A DNA stretch of 40,423 nucleotides. Source: Chara braunii (Eukaryota; Streptophyta; Charophyceae; Charales; Characeae). The stretch lies in contig BFEA01000078.1 of assembly GCA_003427395.1 (NCBI GenBank), forward strand, positions 3,732,810-3,773,232, read 5' to 3'. Below are positions 29,393 to 40,345 of the stretch, piece by piece. Position 1 is the first letter of the stretch. Each line of letters starts with the position of its first letter. The position numbers and the translations under genes are program-made. The notes under the pieces were generated by a model. It did no database searches. It was not told where the DNA came from and worked only from the letters and a program-made list of their open reading frames with translations.

Positions 29393-30765
29393 TGTAATGA
29401 CCCGTCAAAACATAGACTGAGAACACTGCTGATTTATGAAGTTCTGCCGATGGAATGGAGGTCTTGTTGAGATTTCCGCATTCTGCCGTGTTTTCTAAGT
29501 GTGTTTGTGTGTGCGTGCTTGTGACATGCGTGCCTGTCTGAGTGCTTGTCGGTATGAGTGTGTGTGTGACCCGCAAGGGTACTTGTTTGTTTGGCGGGCC
29601 CGTAGGGCCGGTACTTACCTGTGGCCGTGGCATTGAGGGTTGCAGCAGGGGAAAACTCTCAAGTAGCGGAGCCTGGGGCCCTCGACACTTGGAGCAGTGG
29701 AAAAACACTCAAGTAGCAGGTAGGTCATTACCGCACCAAGTAGCAGTAGATGTGTCGGGTACTCGAGGCCGAGCAGAAGAAGACAAAGTTTGCATTTTTA
29801 GAGGCCCAGTAGCGGTAGGCTAGGTCTAGGCCGGTACCAGTCCATCCAGTATAAGTCTAGAGCCTGTCCGGGCAATATCAGAGTCTGCAATGATGTTTCC
29901 CTCTGAAAGGGAGGAGGTACCGGTTGCCGGGGAGGCCGAGCGGCCTGGAAGTCACCACCCAAGAGGCAAGCAGGCCGCTATATCAAGAGGTTGAGGCAAG
30001 AGCTCAGCCTCATTCTTCAGTGTGCAAGTTTGGCGACACGCTGCTGGAGCGCTGGCAGGAGTGGCGCTGGGTACCACAACACTGCTACGAGGAAGAAGTC
30101 AGGAGCTTCCACCTTGGCTATGGTAGAGCTCTATCGGGAGGAGGAGGAGGGAGAAGGGGACCAAGGAGGAGAGTGGCGAGGTACTTACCTGGCTATGGCA
30201 GACACCATCGTCATCACCTTGTGAGGCGTTGCATCTGGAAGGCCCCAGTCAGGGTAGTGCCGAATCAAGGAAGCTCGGGGCAGAGTCAGGCATGGCGCTT
30301 GAGTGGGCAGCGACATAGCTGCATGGTGATGACCTTGAAGTGCGGCAGCGGCATAGTTGCTTTGGGTTGTCCTTTGGACAGGAGGCTGAAGCCTCAGTAG
30401 TCCGTCATAGCCTCTGCCTGTATGAAGAGGAAGAGGAAGGGTGGCCATGGCTATGGTGGACCTCATGTTATGCCTGCAGTAGAAGTGGGATTCGGATATT
30501 GATTCTGGTTCAGTCATTCAACATTATTATTGTTATTTCTTGTTTTAATAAGAGGGGAGGAAATAAGGAGGAAGAGATTGGTTGACGAAGAAGAAGAGCC
30601 TTGTCATTGGTCTATGCTGGAGTACAACATCTTCTTCTTCTTTCTTACTTTTTCTTCTTCTTCTTTCCCTCTCTCTCCTCTTAAGTTTATTCATTTCTTT
30701 TTGCAATTGAATGGCATTGTACTTTCAGATGAATGTATACTTCGAAATTGGCCAGGATCGTAACA
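29393..30765 (+). repeat. 5-prime LTR of element D
   Basis: It starts TGTAATGACCCGTCAAAACA and ends GGATCGTAACA, thus TG...CA. Length is 1373 bp, against 1374 bp for its partner at 37694. A pyrimidine-rich block (TTCTTCTTC repeats, about 30627-30680) lies near the end in both copies. I cannot place the transcription start. Confidence 0.95.
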
Positions 30766-30766
30766 T

Positions 30767-30780
30767 TGGTATCAGGGCGG
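30767..30780 (+). other. Primer-binding site, initiator Met tRNA type
   Basis: TGGTATCAGGGCGG lies one base after the LTR end. Plant initiator-Met tRNA primer sites read TGGTATCAGAGC, so this differs by one base within the first twelve. First-strand synthesis would start here. Confidence 0.8.
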
Positions 30781-32049
30781 ATTCTACTTGCTGTCGAGAG
30801 TTGACTTTGCTGCCATAACCCTAAACCTAGTGGTTAGGGCTAACCACTTAGGGTTAGGGCTGGAAGTTAGGGTTAAGTGGGGCAGCATGGTGAAGGGAAG
30901 TTGCTCCCACCGGGCAGGGCCGTGTAGGGTCAACACTAGACCTGGCCAGGTTGCTTGAGTGCATGTTTGTGGTGGCGAGACACAAGGTGGGACTTCGTGA
31001 TGCAATTTGAGAGAGGCGACAGTGAAGGGCACCTACAACTTGAATCGGGACTTCAAGGAAGACGAGGAGTGACTTTAGGGCTCCCCTCAAGTCAAGTGAG
31101 CTTGAGGGTGGCAGCCATATCTGCACCTACGGCTTGCAAGTTGCTGCTTCGATCTTCAACATTGACGGGGGATCCGGCTTTGTACTTTCGGGTAGATGTT
31201 GACCCTCCTAGATGATAGGACACTAGTGTAGAGGATGCTAATTGGGTCAGGAGGACTATGTGAGAGGGGGGTGAGTTCTTTCATCTCAGGAGCCCGGCCA
31301 CTCAGGTAAGTGTCGTGCTGCCAGGGTGCCCATGTGTGTGTGCATGGATTTGACTGCCTATTGTGGTTTTCAGTCTTCATTGTGTGTGAGGTGTGTTGAT
31401 TACCTACTCACCTGACGAGTCAATGAATGGAGTATCTTGCTTGCCATGCTATATCTCTCTACAGTGCTTTGTTTATTTCATTCTGAACTGTTGTAGTCTG
31501 TAGGTTCTTTCTGGGGCAAAATTTTGTTTTTCAATTCGGTAGGGACAAAGTAGGTGTTTGTGGAACTCTTGTTGGTTGGGACCTGGTTCTGACTCCACCG
31601 GGACCGTTTGGGGCTCAGTGGGACTAGGCTCAAACAAGAAGGGCCCCTCAGGCCAAATCTGTTGACGCCTGTTACCTTGCTCTATCTGATTGGGTCTCAG
31701 ACTTTATGCTTTCGGACTAGGACACTCGCTGCGGAGGGGATCTCCGTTGAGACGTTTTATCAGACTTTACCGCACAATCCGTCGCCTGACTCGCACCTCG
31801 GGCACCACTTTATTCTCTCTTGCATTTCGCTGTACACCTTGAATCTGATTTGTTGTGTCTTCACGGAGTTGAGTCCGACTAGGCTTGAGAGGACCTCATA
31901 CGTAGTCGGCCCAGACTGTGTGGCTGGATCAGATCTCTCTTATCTTTATTTCTTTTTGTTTTGACTTTTCAGTCCAAATGAATTGGCGCTCCGGCTAGGA
32001 GTTCTACCTTCTCTTCTGATTGTTTTCAAAGTTGTTTCTTTGACTTCGT
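30781..32049 (+). other. Long leader between primer site and gag
   Basis: About 1.27 kb has no frame with a recognisable domain. Apart from the hairpin at 30819 I see no repeat or structure. Untranslated leaders of this length are known in some plant gypsy elements. Confidence 0.5.
30819..30859 (+). other. Hairpin with telomere-like arms downstream of the primer site
   Basis: CCCTAAACCTAGTGGTTAG, a GG loop, and CTAACCACTTAGGGTTAGGG form a nearly perfect stem of 19-20 bp about 40 bases after the primer site. Retroelement packaging and dimerisation signals often lie here. The TTAGGGTTAGGG arm also resembles telomere repeat. Confidence 0.6.
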
Positions 32050-33821
32050 TTGTTAAATGTCTGCGTCTACATGATCGCAAACAAGAGAGAGAGAGAGAGA
32101 AGAAAGAAGCTTCTGAGAGTTGTTCTTGAGGAAGTGAGGAGAGGGAAAAGGAGTGTTCGTCCCAGAAGTGTGAGGAAGTACGGACCCCTCTTGAGAGACT
32201 TGCTAACACCCTCATCCTCCACTATGACATCTGTAGCAGAATGATAGCTGCAACTGGACGCTGGCCCCGAGACAGAAAAAGTGCAGTACCGATTCTTCTA
32301 CGAGAAAACATTGAAGAGGGAAGAGGAGGAGAAGGATAAGGAGAGGGAGGAGAAGGTAAAGGCTCATGAAACCATTTTCTGTACCTTGCTTGCCCTAACA
32401 GATGAGGAAGCGGAAGAGAAACCGTTTCCCTCCTTCGGGCTTTGGTAGAAGTCCGGGCTGTTGAGGACCATACTGGCCAACTCGCCAAAGTGTTCTACGA
32501 ACTCAAGAATTTGCGAGAAGGCATGACCTTGATGGCGCAACATCACTGTGACCAGCTGCAACAGTTCGCTAACGTGCAACCAGCCCAAAGTATCCTTTCG
32601 CCCGCTTACGCTGCTTCTAGCGTTGCGTGTCAGTCTGTTCTTGCCCCTCTAACAATGTCTTCTTCTTCTTCTTCTTCTTTGAGTTTGGCCAACAGCTAAT
32701 CCGGATCTGCAGCAGGTCAAGACCCCGTTGCTGCTGCTGCAGCGGCAAGTAGCAGTGGAGGGCATTCAGGAACTGTTGTAGTCCCGAGTTCGGCCCAAGC
32801 ACCCACTGATCCAAGTTGCAGCTTTCCTTACATGGATAGAAAGGCGGCACAAATTCCGTCTAAGTACGACGGAAAGGACGATATCGAATCTTGGATCTGC
32901 TCCATGCGATCCTACTTTGATGTGTTGGGGACACTCCCAGTTACTCAGCCATCGGTCCTAGGGACCAATGTGGAACCCGTCGTAAGAGGATTCTTGGAAA
33001 TCCAAGTTGTACAAGCAGGCTATAAAAGAATAGACTTGAACAAATGGCTGAAGGCTACGCCGATAGCCACACTCGAAGAGCTCTTGATCAAACAATATGT
33101 TGATCCACATGCTGCAGCCAAAGCTAGACTCAAGCTTGAGAAGCTCAAGCACGGCAAGTGGACCGGCACCATGCATAGTCTGCCGCAGTATGTTAGTAAA
33201 CTTTTTGCTACTCCTGACTCGGAAATGAGTCAGATGACTGCGTAGTCTTGTTTGGATGTGATCAAAGGCACAGTCCCCTCTACTATAACACATCATCTGG
33301 GACTCGGACTCATCGCGTATATAGATTGGCTTACCCTCATGTGGGATTTAGTCAAATTGGAGGCACAAGACCTCCCGGGTGGATCGGGTGGCAAAAAGCC
33401 CACCGACCACAAACGGTTTCCAGATAGCAACCGTTTTTCAGCGCACGATTTACTTGAGGATGACGAGGAGACCCTCACAAAGGATCCTTCTCTTGATGAC
33501 GATCAAGAGCAAGGCTGCGAGGCATCTTGCTCTTCGTCAGTCTATGAGTCTGAGTGTGTGAATGATGATGAATCTATGAATGCCTTCAACAAGACTGCCT
33601 TTAAAAGTAAGGGACTGAGGACCACACTGAAGAACAACACTAACGCCATTTTTCTTCCCAAGGGAGCGAAAATTTCACCCAAACCGGAAGATCCTTCCAC
33701 CAAACCATGGGTAGATCTCCGGATCAGTGAAAGTAAGTGGAAACACAGGGTGAAGAAAGAGGTTTGCCTACATTGCACCAAACCGGGACATTCAGTCAAA
33801 CATTGCTTAAGATTGCAGTAG
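32050..33821 (+). pseudogene. Gag of element D with intact CCHC knuckle
   Basis: The first frame (32050-32244) is basic. After two adjacent stops (TGA 32242, TAG) it continues with a charged coiled-coil-like stretch (YEKTLKREEEEKDKEREEK). A frameshift near 32425 leads to VEDHTGQLAKVFYELKNLRE, a Ser-rich linker and TAA 32697. The capsid part (IPSKYDGKDDIESWICSMRS, from about 32850) runs to TAG 33243. The rest ends with CLHCTKPGHSVKHC, a perfect C-x2-C-x4-H-x4-C knuckle near 33766-33807, and TAG 33819. The start codon is uncertain: ATG 32058 is out of the main frame and ATG 32071 is in it. Confidence 0.85.
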
Positions 33822-34697
33822 GGAAACCAGCAACGGGGGTTGAGACATCATCAGCACACTCTACAGATGGAGAGGCTGAACATGTAAGTGCAGATCCTTC
33901 TCTGGATTCTGATCCCACTCAGCAAACCTCTTTCGAGACCCCATCTGATGCTGATTCCAACGCTGAGGAAATACACATCCTATACAAGGAGCCTTGGGTA
34001 GAGTTGGAAGAAATTGACTTTCATGCTGTGTTGACGCGCTGGGCTCATATGAAACAAGAACGCGCACAAGGGAGAATGAAGTTAATCTTCTTCAAACTCT
34101 ACATTAATGGCCGTTACATTCGTGCGTTGGATGATTGTGGTGCGACCGCCAACTACTTCTCACCACACGACATTCTTAAGGCACGCTTGGGGATGAAGCA
34201 AGTGACCTTGCGGAATCCTTGTCGGACCTAAGTGGGCAAGAGGTTGCCACCTCTACGCATGCAGTCAAAGGTGTGTGCACTACCTTTGACGCAGACCGCA
34301 CAATCATGCATGAACTCAACTTCTATGTCCTTGATCAATGCCCCTTCGACGAGGTTATTGACTTGGGCTGGTTGCAGGCTCAATGTGAAAGAACCACGTG
34401 GAAGAATTCACAATTCATGGTTAAAGATGCCATGGGAATCGAGCGTCCCGTCCTTTTCAAAGAGCCGCGTTAGTCCCAAGTGACTTTTCTCAATGCAATG
34501 CAATTCTGCAAAAAGTGGTGTAAGCACAAAGTTGATGAACAAATATATATAGCCTTTGTTGGGACTGCTTATGTGCCTTCTATTTTTGTTGTACATAATG
34601 ATTATACTTTGCATGTCGTTTCTACTTCTGAGGCAACTACTTTACCTCTACTAAATCTACTTCTAGTCCAAACGACTCTGCTTGACATCCTGTTGTT
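33822..34697 (+). pseudogene. Retropepsin-like protease of element D
   Basis: After a frame change near 33830, an acidic linker leads to LYINGRYIRALDDCGATANY (about 34098-34157), with the DCGA form of the active site, and FSPHDILKARLG. Near 34225 the frame shifts again; VIDLGWLQAQC (about 34354-34386) is the C-terminal hydrophobic-G-W-L motif. TAG 34471-34473 and a further shift before 34698 separate it from RT. Both core motifs are present, but never in one frame. Confidence 0.8.
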
Positions 34698-35742
34698 TTG
34701 GCTGCACCAATGCAATCCAGTATGTTTGCGCCTGAATGTGATGATCCACCTCCGGAGATCCCGTCAGAAATTCGCAACCTTCTCAACCGATTTCCTGAAG
34801 TCTTGGCCGAACCGTTTGGAGTCCTTGTGCGTCCAGTCCGACACAAGATTGAGTTGATAGACGACAGCACTCCTCCGAAAGGTTGTGTCTATCGAATGGG
34901 TTCAGGCGAATTGAAGAAGTTGCGAAGACATATCGATGACATGATTGGGAAGGAATGGATCAAGCCAAGCGAATCCGAATTTGGTGCACCGGTTCTGTTT
35001 GTCCCGAAGAAAGGATGCAAACTACAGATGTGTATCGATTACCGCGGACTGAATAGAAAAACAAGAAAGAATGCATATTCTTTGCCACGTATTGATTATC
35101 TGCTTGATGCTGCAGGTGGGTGCAAGGTCTGGCTACCACCAGATTGAAGTCGACCCTGCAGACCAGCACAAAACTGGACACAAAACTCGCGATGGGTTGT
35201 ACGAGTTTACTGTCATGCCTTTCGGCTCCACGAATGCACCGGCCACCATTCAAAGCCTCATGGACAAGTTATTTCACAATCAGATTAATCGGTTTATTGT
35301 TGTTTATGTGGATGACATACTAATCTTCAACAAATCGATGGAGGAACACATAAGACACCTTGAGGAAGTGTTGCAGATCAAGGATGCGCAACTTCATCTC
35401 AACTTGGAGAAATCAGAGTTTGGGAGGGACAACGTCATCTACCTTAGACATCGATTGTCTGTTGCAGGCCTAGAGCCCGAGGCAACAAAAGTTGAGGTCA
35501 TCCGCAATTGGCCTCAACCGGCCAATGTCCGTGAGTTGCGTTCTTTTCTTAGTCTTGCATCATACTACCGTAAGTTTCTACCCAAATTCTCTATAATCGC
35601 TCGTCCGCTGTCCAAATTGACAAGTAAGAATGTGTCTTACACATGGGATGGGGAATGCACAACAGTCTTCCAAGCGTTGAAGGAGGCTTTGGTGAGTCAT
35701 CCGGTGCTCCGCATTGCAGATCCCAAACTTATATTTGTATGA
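34698..35742 (+). pseudogene. Reverse transcriptase of element D, motif A deleted
   Basis: The first frame gives VRHKIELIDDSTPPKGCVYR, KEWIKPSESEFGAPVLFVPK and MCIDYRGLNRKTRKNAYSLP. At LLDAAGGCKV the sequence jumps to RSGYHQIEVDPADQHK in another frame. The F-S-K-x-D-L stretch with the first catalytic Asp is missing. The retained AGGTCT at the junction suggests a microhomology deletion. The YVDD box is intact (FIVVYVDDILIFN, about 35296-35334), followed by thumb and connection (RSFLSLASYYRKFLPKFSII). TGA 35740-35742 closes the frame. Without motif A the enzyme is dead. Confidence 0.93.
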
Positions 35743-36150
35743 ACTACGGATGCAAGCTTGTATGGGATTGGTGCAGTGCTGCAGCAAGATGATGGCGATG
35801 GCTTACGTCCGCTTGAATATTACAGCAAGCGCATGCCCAGTCACAAGGTAGATGCTTCCACTTACATGCGAGAGTTTTATGCCTTGAGAGAGGCACTAGA
35901 TCATTGGAAACACTACCTCTTGGGTCGTCATTTCAAAGTGTTATCAGATCACAGGACTTTGAAATGGATTCAGACACAGATTAATCCATCAACCACATTG
36001 ACCCGCTGGCTGCATGAGATTGATGTGTATGATTTTGAACTTAAGCACAAGAAAGGTTGTTACAATCGCGTTGCGGATGCTTTGTCTCGCCATCCTGAGT
36101 ACATGACTTGCCTCGTGGGTTCCTATGATCTCCGTAAGAATTTGAAGGAG
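35743..36150 (+). pseudogene. RNase H of element D
   Basis: Same frame as RT, after one TGA. All four acidic positions are visible: Asp in TTDASLYG, Glu in YMREFYALREAL, Asp in VLSDHRTLKW and Asp in NRVADALSRHP. The domain looks catalytically complete but is separated from RT by the stop. Confidence 0.9.
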
Positions 36151-37180
36151 GAACTCATTGAGCATACTACCAAGGACCCGGAACTCAATCCCATCCTTGA
36201 GCATCTTCGGGTTGACCCTAGCAATCAGCCTGGTTTTCATGAATGTAAGGGCTTACTTTTCCGACGCTACGGAAAGCACGACCGACTGTGTGTACCCAAC
36301 CATGAGCCGATGGCTCATGGCCAGAGTGCACACTTCGGTTTTGAGAAGACATACGGAAGTCTGCTGTAAAAGTTTGTATGACCTGGAATGAAAGGAATGG
36401 CACGAAAGTTTGTGGCTGAGTGTGAAGTCTGTTAGGGCATCAAACCGTCTCGACAGAAACCCTATGGGCTGCTCCTCCCTCTTCCTATTCCTGATGGCCC
36501 GAGTGAGTCGCTTTCCATTGACTTCACGGACATGGGAAAGAAGAGTATGAATGAATATTCGCAAGTGATGGTGATCGTTGACCGCTTCTCAAAGTTTCTA
36601 AATCTGATCCCATTACCACCTCATGCCCCAACTGATCTTGTGATCAAGGAATTCCACAAACGGTACGTTCTGCAGTGTGGGCCTCCGAAAACTCTTGTGA
36701 CTGACCGGGACTCTAGGTTCATAAGTGCAGAATGGAAGGACTTCACCTCCCAGGTCTATAACATGAAACTCAAGATGACATCTGGTCGACATACCGAAGC
36801 CAATGGACTAGCCGAGGAGATCAACCAGACCGTGCTCCAACTTCTCCGAGCCTTAATTGTGTCTGATCAGAACTCTTGGGCTGATGAATTATTGCCTATC
36901 GTGTAAGGATTGTACAACAACTCCATCCACTCCTCCATCGGGATGACGTCTAACCGGCTGCATCTTGGATGGAAAATTTGCAATCCTCTATCTTATCTGT
37001 TCCCTGAACAACCGTCTGGCCTAACACATGGTCAGCCAGGCTACGACGCTAAGTATGATCGTTTGCTCAAAGTTGTTGTCGCAGCTATGGAAAAACAACG
37101 CAGTGCCATGATTAAACATGCCAACAAAAAGTGTCAGCCTGATCCTTTCACAGTGGGAAGCTATGTTTGGAAGGCGTATC
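36151..37180 (+). pseudogene. Integrase of element D
   Basis: The zinc-binding region is damaged: AHFGFEKTYGSLL is followed by TAA, TAG and TAG stops (about 36367-36435) around KGMARKFVAECEVC. The catalytic core is complete, with Asp in SIDFTDMGKK, Asp in LVTDRDSRFIS and Glu in TEANGLAEEINQT. TAG or TAA stops follow at 36433 and 36904. Next come LYNNSIHSSIGMTSNRLHLG and the helical C-terminal part to SYVWK. There a deletion and frameshift near 37170 leads to the chromodomain frame. Confidence 0.9.
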
Positions 37181-37652
37181 ACGAAAACTTCTTCCTCAGT
37201 ACTACGGTCCATGGAAGGTGTTGAACCGAGTTGGCAATGATTCCTTTGGTCCTTCCTACACGATCGATGTGTCTGCTCATCTGCGCACATATCCAGTCTT
37301 TCACGCATCGAAGTTGTTTCCGTATGAACCACCGGAAACCTTTCAGTATCGAGAATCGATGATTCCTCGCGCAATCAATGACGGTCATGAGGTAGATAGA
37401 ATTGTTCAACATAGTGGAAAGGGGAGAAACAGACAGTACAAAGTATATTTCCTTTACCACCCGTTGAATGACTTCTACTGGATTGCTAAGAAAGACTTGC
37501 TGCAGAGTGCTCCGCGAGTTGTCAACGCATATGAACGATTGATTAGCTATGAACAACAACCAAAGTTCACTGCTACACTCACCCCTACGGAACACACCCG
37601 ATCTCCCTTTGCCATCTACGCTTACGATGCATTATGCAAGGACTCTGATTGA
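37167..37652 (+). pseudogene. Integrase C-terminus and chromodomain of element D
   Basis: The frame reads KLLPQYYGPWKVLNRVGND and YPVFHASKLFPYEPP, the end of the SH3-like region. It then gives GHEVDRIVQHSGKGRNRQYK, VYFLYHPLNDFYWIAKKDLL and QSAPRVVNAYE (about 37386-37530), a chromodomain with the aromatic Y/F/W positions of group II chromoviruses. Such domains direct integration to particular chromatin. The frame ends with TGA 37650-37652. Confidence 0.88.
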
Positions 37653-37679
37653 GTTACTCGCTCAAGGGGACCTCGCTCT

Positions 37680-37693
37680 TGAGGAGGGGGTAG
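37680..37693 (+). other. Polypurine tract of element D
   Basis: TGAGGAGGGGGTAG lies directly before the TGTAATG of the 3-prime LTR. This is where plus-strand DNA synthesis is primed. Confidence 0.85.
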
Positions 37694-39067
37694 TGTAATG
37701 ACCCGTCAAAACACAGACAGAGAACACTGCTGATTTCTGAAGTTCTGCCGATGGAATGGATGTTTTGCTGAGATTCCCGCATTCTGCTGTGTTTTCTAAG
37801 TCTGTCCGTGTGTGCGTGCTTGTGACCTGCGTGCCTGTCTGAGTGCTTGTCAGTATGAGTGTGTGTGTGACCCGCAAGGGTACTTGTTTGTTTGGCGGGC
37901 CCGTAGGGCCGGTACTTACCTGTGGCCGTGGCATTGAGGGTTGCAACAGGGGAAACCTCTCAAGTAGCGGAGCCAGGGGCCCGCGGCACTTGGAGCAGCG
38001 GAAAAACGCTCAAGTAGAAGGTAGGCCAGTACCGCACCCAGTAGCAGTAGATGTGCTGGGTACTCGAGGCCAAGCAGAAGAAGACAAAGTTTGCATTTTT
38101 AGAGGCCCAGTAGCGGTAGGCTAGGTCTAGGCCGGTACCAGTACATCCAGTATAAGTCTAGAGCCTATACGGGCAATATCAGAGTCTGCAATGATGTTTC
38201 CCTCCGAAAGGGAGGAGGTACCGATTGCTGGGGAGGCCGAGCGGCCTGGAAGTCACCGACCAAGAGGGCAAGCAGGCCGCTATATCAAGAGGCTGAGGCA
38301 AGAGCTCAGCCTCATTCTTCAGTGTGCAAGTTTGGCGACATGCTGCTGGAGCACTGGCTGGAGTAGCGCTGGGTACTACAGCGCTGCTAAGAGGAGGAAG
38401 CCGGGAGCTTCCACCTTGGCTATGGTGGAGCTCTTCCGGTAGGAGGAGGAGGGAGAAGGGGACCAAGGAGGAGAGTGGCGGGGTACTTACCTGGCTATGG
38501 CAGACACCATCTTCATCACCTTGTTAGGCGCTGCATCTGGAAGGCCCCAGTGGGGGTAGTGCCGCATCAAGGAAGCTCGGGGCAGAGTCAGGCATGGCGG
38601 TTGAGTGGGCAGCGACATAGCTGCATGGTGATGACCTTGAAGTGGGGCAGCGTCATAGCTGCTTTGGGTTGTCCTTTGGACAGGACGCTGAAGCCTCAGT
38701 AGTCCGCCATAGCCTCGGCCTGTATGAAGAGGAAGAGGAAGGGTGACCATGGCTATGGTGGACCTCATGTTATGCCTGCAGTAGAAGTGGGATTCGGATA
38801 TTGATTCTGGTTCAGTCATTCAACATCATTATTGTCATTTCTTGTTTGAATAAGAGGGGAGGAGATGAGGAGGAAGAGATTGGTTGGCAAAGAAGAAGAG
38901 CCTTGTCATTGGTCTATGCTGGAGTACAACATTTTCTTCTTCTTTCTTACTTCTTCTTCTTCTTCTTTCCCTCTCTCTCCTCTCAAGTTCATTCATTTCT
39001 TTTTGCAATTGGATGGCATTGTACTCTCAGATGAATGTATACTTCGAAATTGGCCAGGATCGTAACA
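37694..39067 (+). repeat. 3-prime LTR of element D
   Basis: At 1374 bp it is collinear with the 5-prime LTR and has the same TGTAATGACC start and CGTAACA end. Differences are mainly single substitutions plus a few 1-bp indels. Confidence 0.95.
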
Positions 39068-39071
39068 ATAG
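39068..39071. repeat. Target-site duplication, right (ATAG)
   Basis: This matches 29389-29392 and marks the outer end of element D. Confidence 0.75.
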
Positions 39072-39426
39072 AAAACATGTCCCAAAAGTCACAACCTAAT
39101 CTACTTTGGGAGGTTTTTATTACTTTTTGTTCCTTAAAGATTGCCCCATTCTTTGGGGGAAACTGCTCCAGGAGCACCTTTTTAGTCTGAAACAGGGTAA
39201 AAAATACAAAGTGGCGCTGATGTCATTGTTTTAGTTTCAAAATGTGCGAGTTTAGTGGGGGGTTGAAACTTGAAACTATGCCGTGGTTTAGAAGTCGTGT
39301 AAATGCAGATTTCACAGCCGTTTTTTTTCCACAGTTTCGAAAACTGCTGAAGTTGCCTATTAGAGACGCTGGGTGTGGCCCAGGAAGGATTGCCCCTTTG
39401 TTTAAACAATACACCCTCTTTGTATT

Positions 39427-39665
39427 CTGGGAGGGCACCAGTCCGGTAACCTATCCCCAGCAAGTATGAAAACAATGGGAGATGAAAGATGAAACATGAT
39501 GGCATACTGGGAGCGCACCAGTCCGGGTGCTTATCCCCGGCAATCGTGAAAAAAATAGGAGATGGCAGATAAAACATGATGGCAATCTGGGAGGGCACCT
39601 GTCCGGTTACTTATTCCCCAGCAAGCATGAAAACAATAGGAAAAAGATGAAACATGATGGCACAA
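39427..39665. repeat. Tandem repeat, 80-bp unit, 3 copies
   Basis: Units start at CTGGGAG in 39427, 39507 and 39587. Each carries GGGCACCAGTCCGGT-like and GAAACATGATGGCA-like blocks. Confidence 0.9.
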
Positions 39666-40098
39666 TGTTAACGTCCAGCGGGGGGGAAGACTAATTAAAG
39701 TACCCAGTCATACCATGTTAACCTTGATAAACCGTACTCTCATGCCTGTATCCTAAGAAGCAGACCTCAAAGCCATGGAGAAAATCTTGTCATAATTCAG
39801 AAAATTTAAAAGTATGGAACGGTGTCTACAAATAAAAGAACAACAAGAGAACAGGCTCTCGAGGGGAAAGGAGCCTTGTAAGGACTAATAGAGACAAGAC
39901 AGACTGAAAGACGAGCGTAAAGAATCTACTTAGCTAGAATGATTAATCTATTCGGAGATGCCTAAGATTAATCTAAAGACCCCAACAAAGTGCTCATGTT
40001 TTTGACTGCCCGCACCACCGCATTTCTGCCCAGATCCAGCACTGGGGGGTCTCGGAAGGGGCTGAAACAGCAATGACCGGTTAACGTGATGGGCTCAG

Positions 40099-40161
40099 GG
40101 TACCGTGACTGGCTGTTCAGCGATCGCTGAGCCGTCCAGTCACCGGTCACGGTGCCTACAT
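40099..40161. repeat. Palindrome
   Basis: GTGACTGG (40105) pairs with CCAGTCAC (ending 40143) around CAGCGATCGCTG, itself a perfect palindrome. Allowing a 7-bp indel (CGGTGAC), pairing extends outwards to GGTACCGTGAC and GTCACGGTGCC. Confidence 0.75.
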
Positions 40162-40320
40162 TGTGTCCCAGGCAACAGGCCCGGACACAACGCACCCAGA
40201 TTTTGCCATGTCTTCCCCTGAGCACAACACACCCCCATTTTCACTGTACCTCACCGGAAATATCGGATGTATATTGTGGTACATTATGCTCGGGTGAAAA
40301 CTAAACACGCACAGACGCAC

Positions 40321-40345
40321 ACACACAAACACACACACACACACA

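Larger units (their letters stand above)
29393..39067 (+). mobile_element. Element D: complete chromodomain Ty3/gypsy element
   Basis: It is 9675 bp from LTR to LTR with all structural parts: 5-prime LTR, primer site, leader, gag, protease, RT, RNase H, integrase, chromodomain, polypurine tract, 3-prime LTR and a 4-bp target duplication. The domain order and chromodomain place it among the chromoviruses. Gag-pol has at least six in-frame stops and several frameshifts or deletions, so this copy cannot move by itself. In the first 600 bp the LTRs differ at about 35-40 positions by hand count (around 6 percent), so the insertion is not recent. Confidence 0.95.
39072..40320. other. Right flank, no gene seen
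   Basis: This contains an 80-bp tandem repeat (39427-39665) and a palindrome (40099-40161), listed separately. Open frames are short and show no recognisable domain. Confidence 0.5.

Noticed and set aside
29349-29823. Open frames of 90-120 codons inside the LTRs (also at 37662-38124)
   Set aside because: They occur in both LTRs with different breaks, have no domain and overlap LTR control regions. They are chance frames.
30810-30875. TTAGGG-like repeats as an interstitial telomere
   Set aside because: There are only two or three imperfect units, and they form the arms of a hairpin inside the leader of element D.
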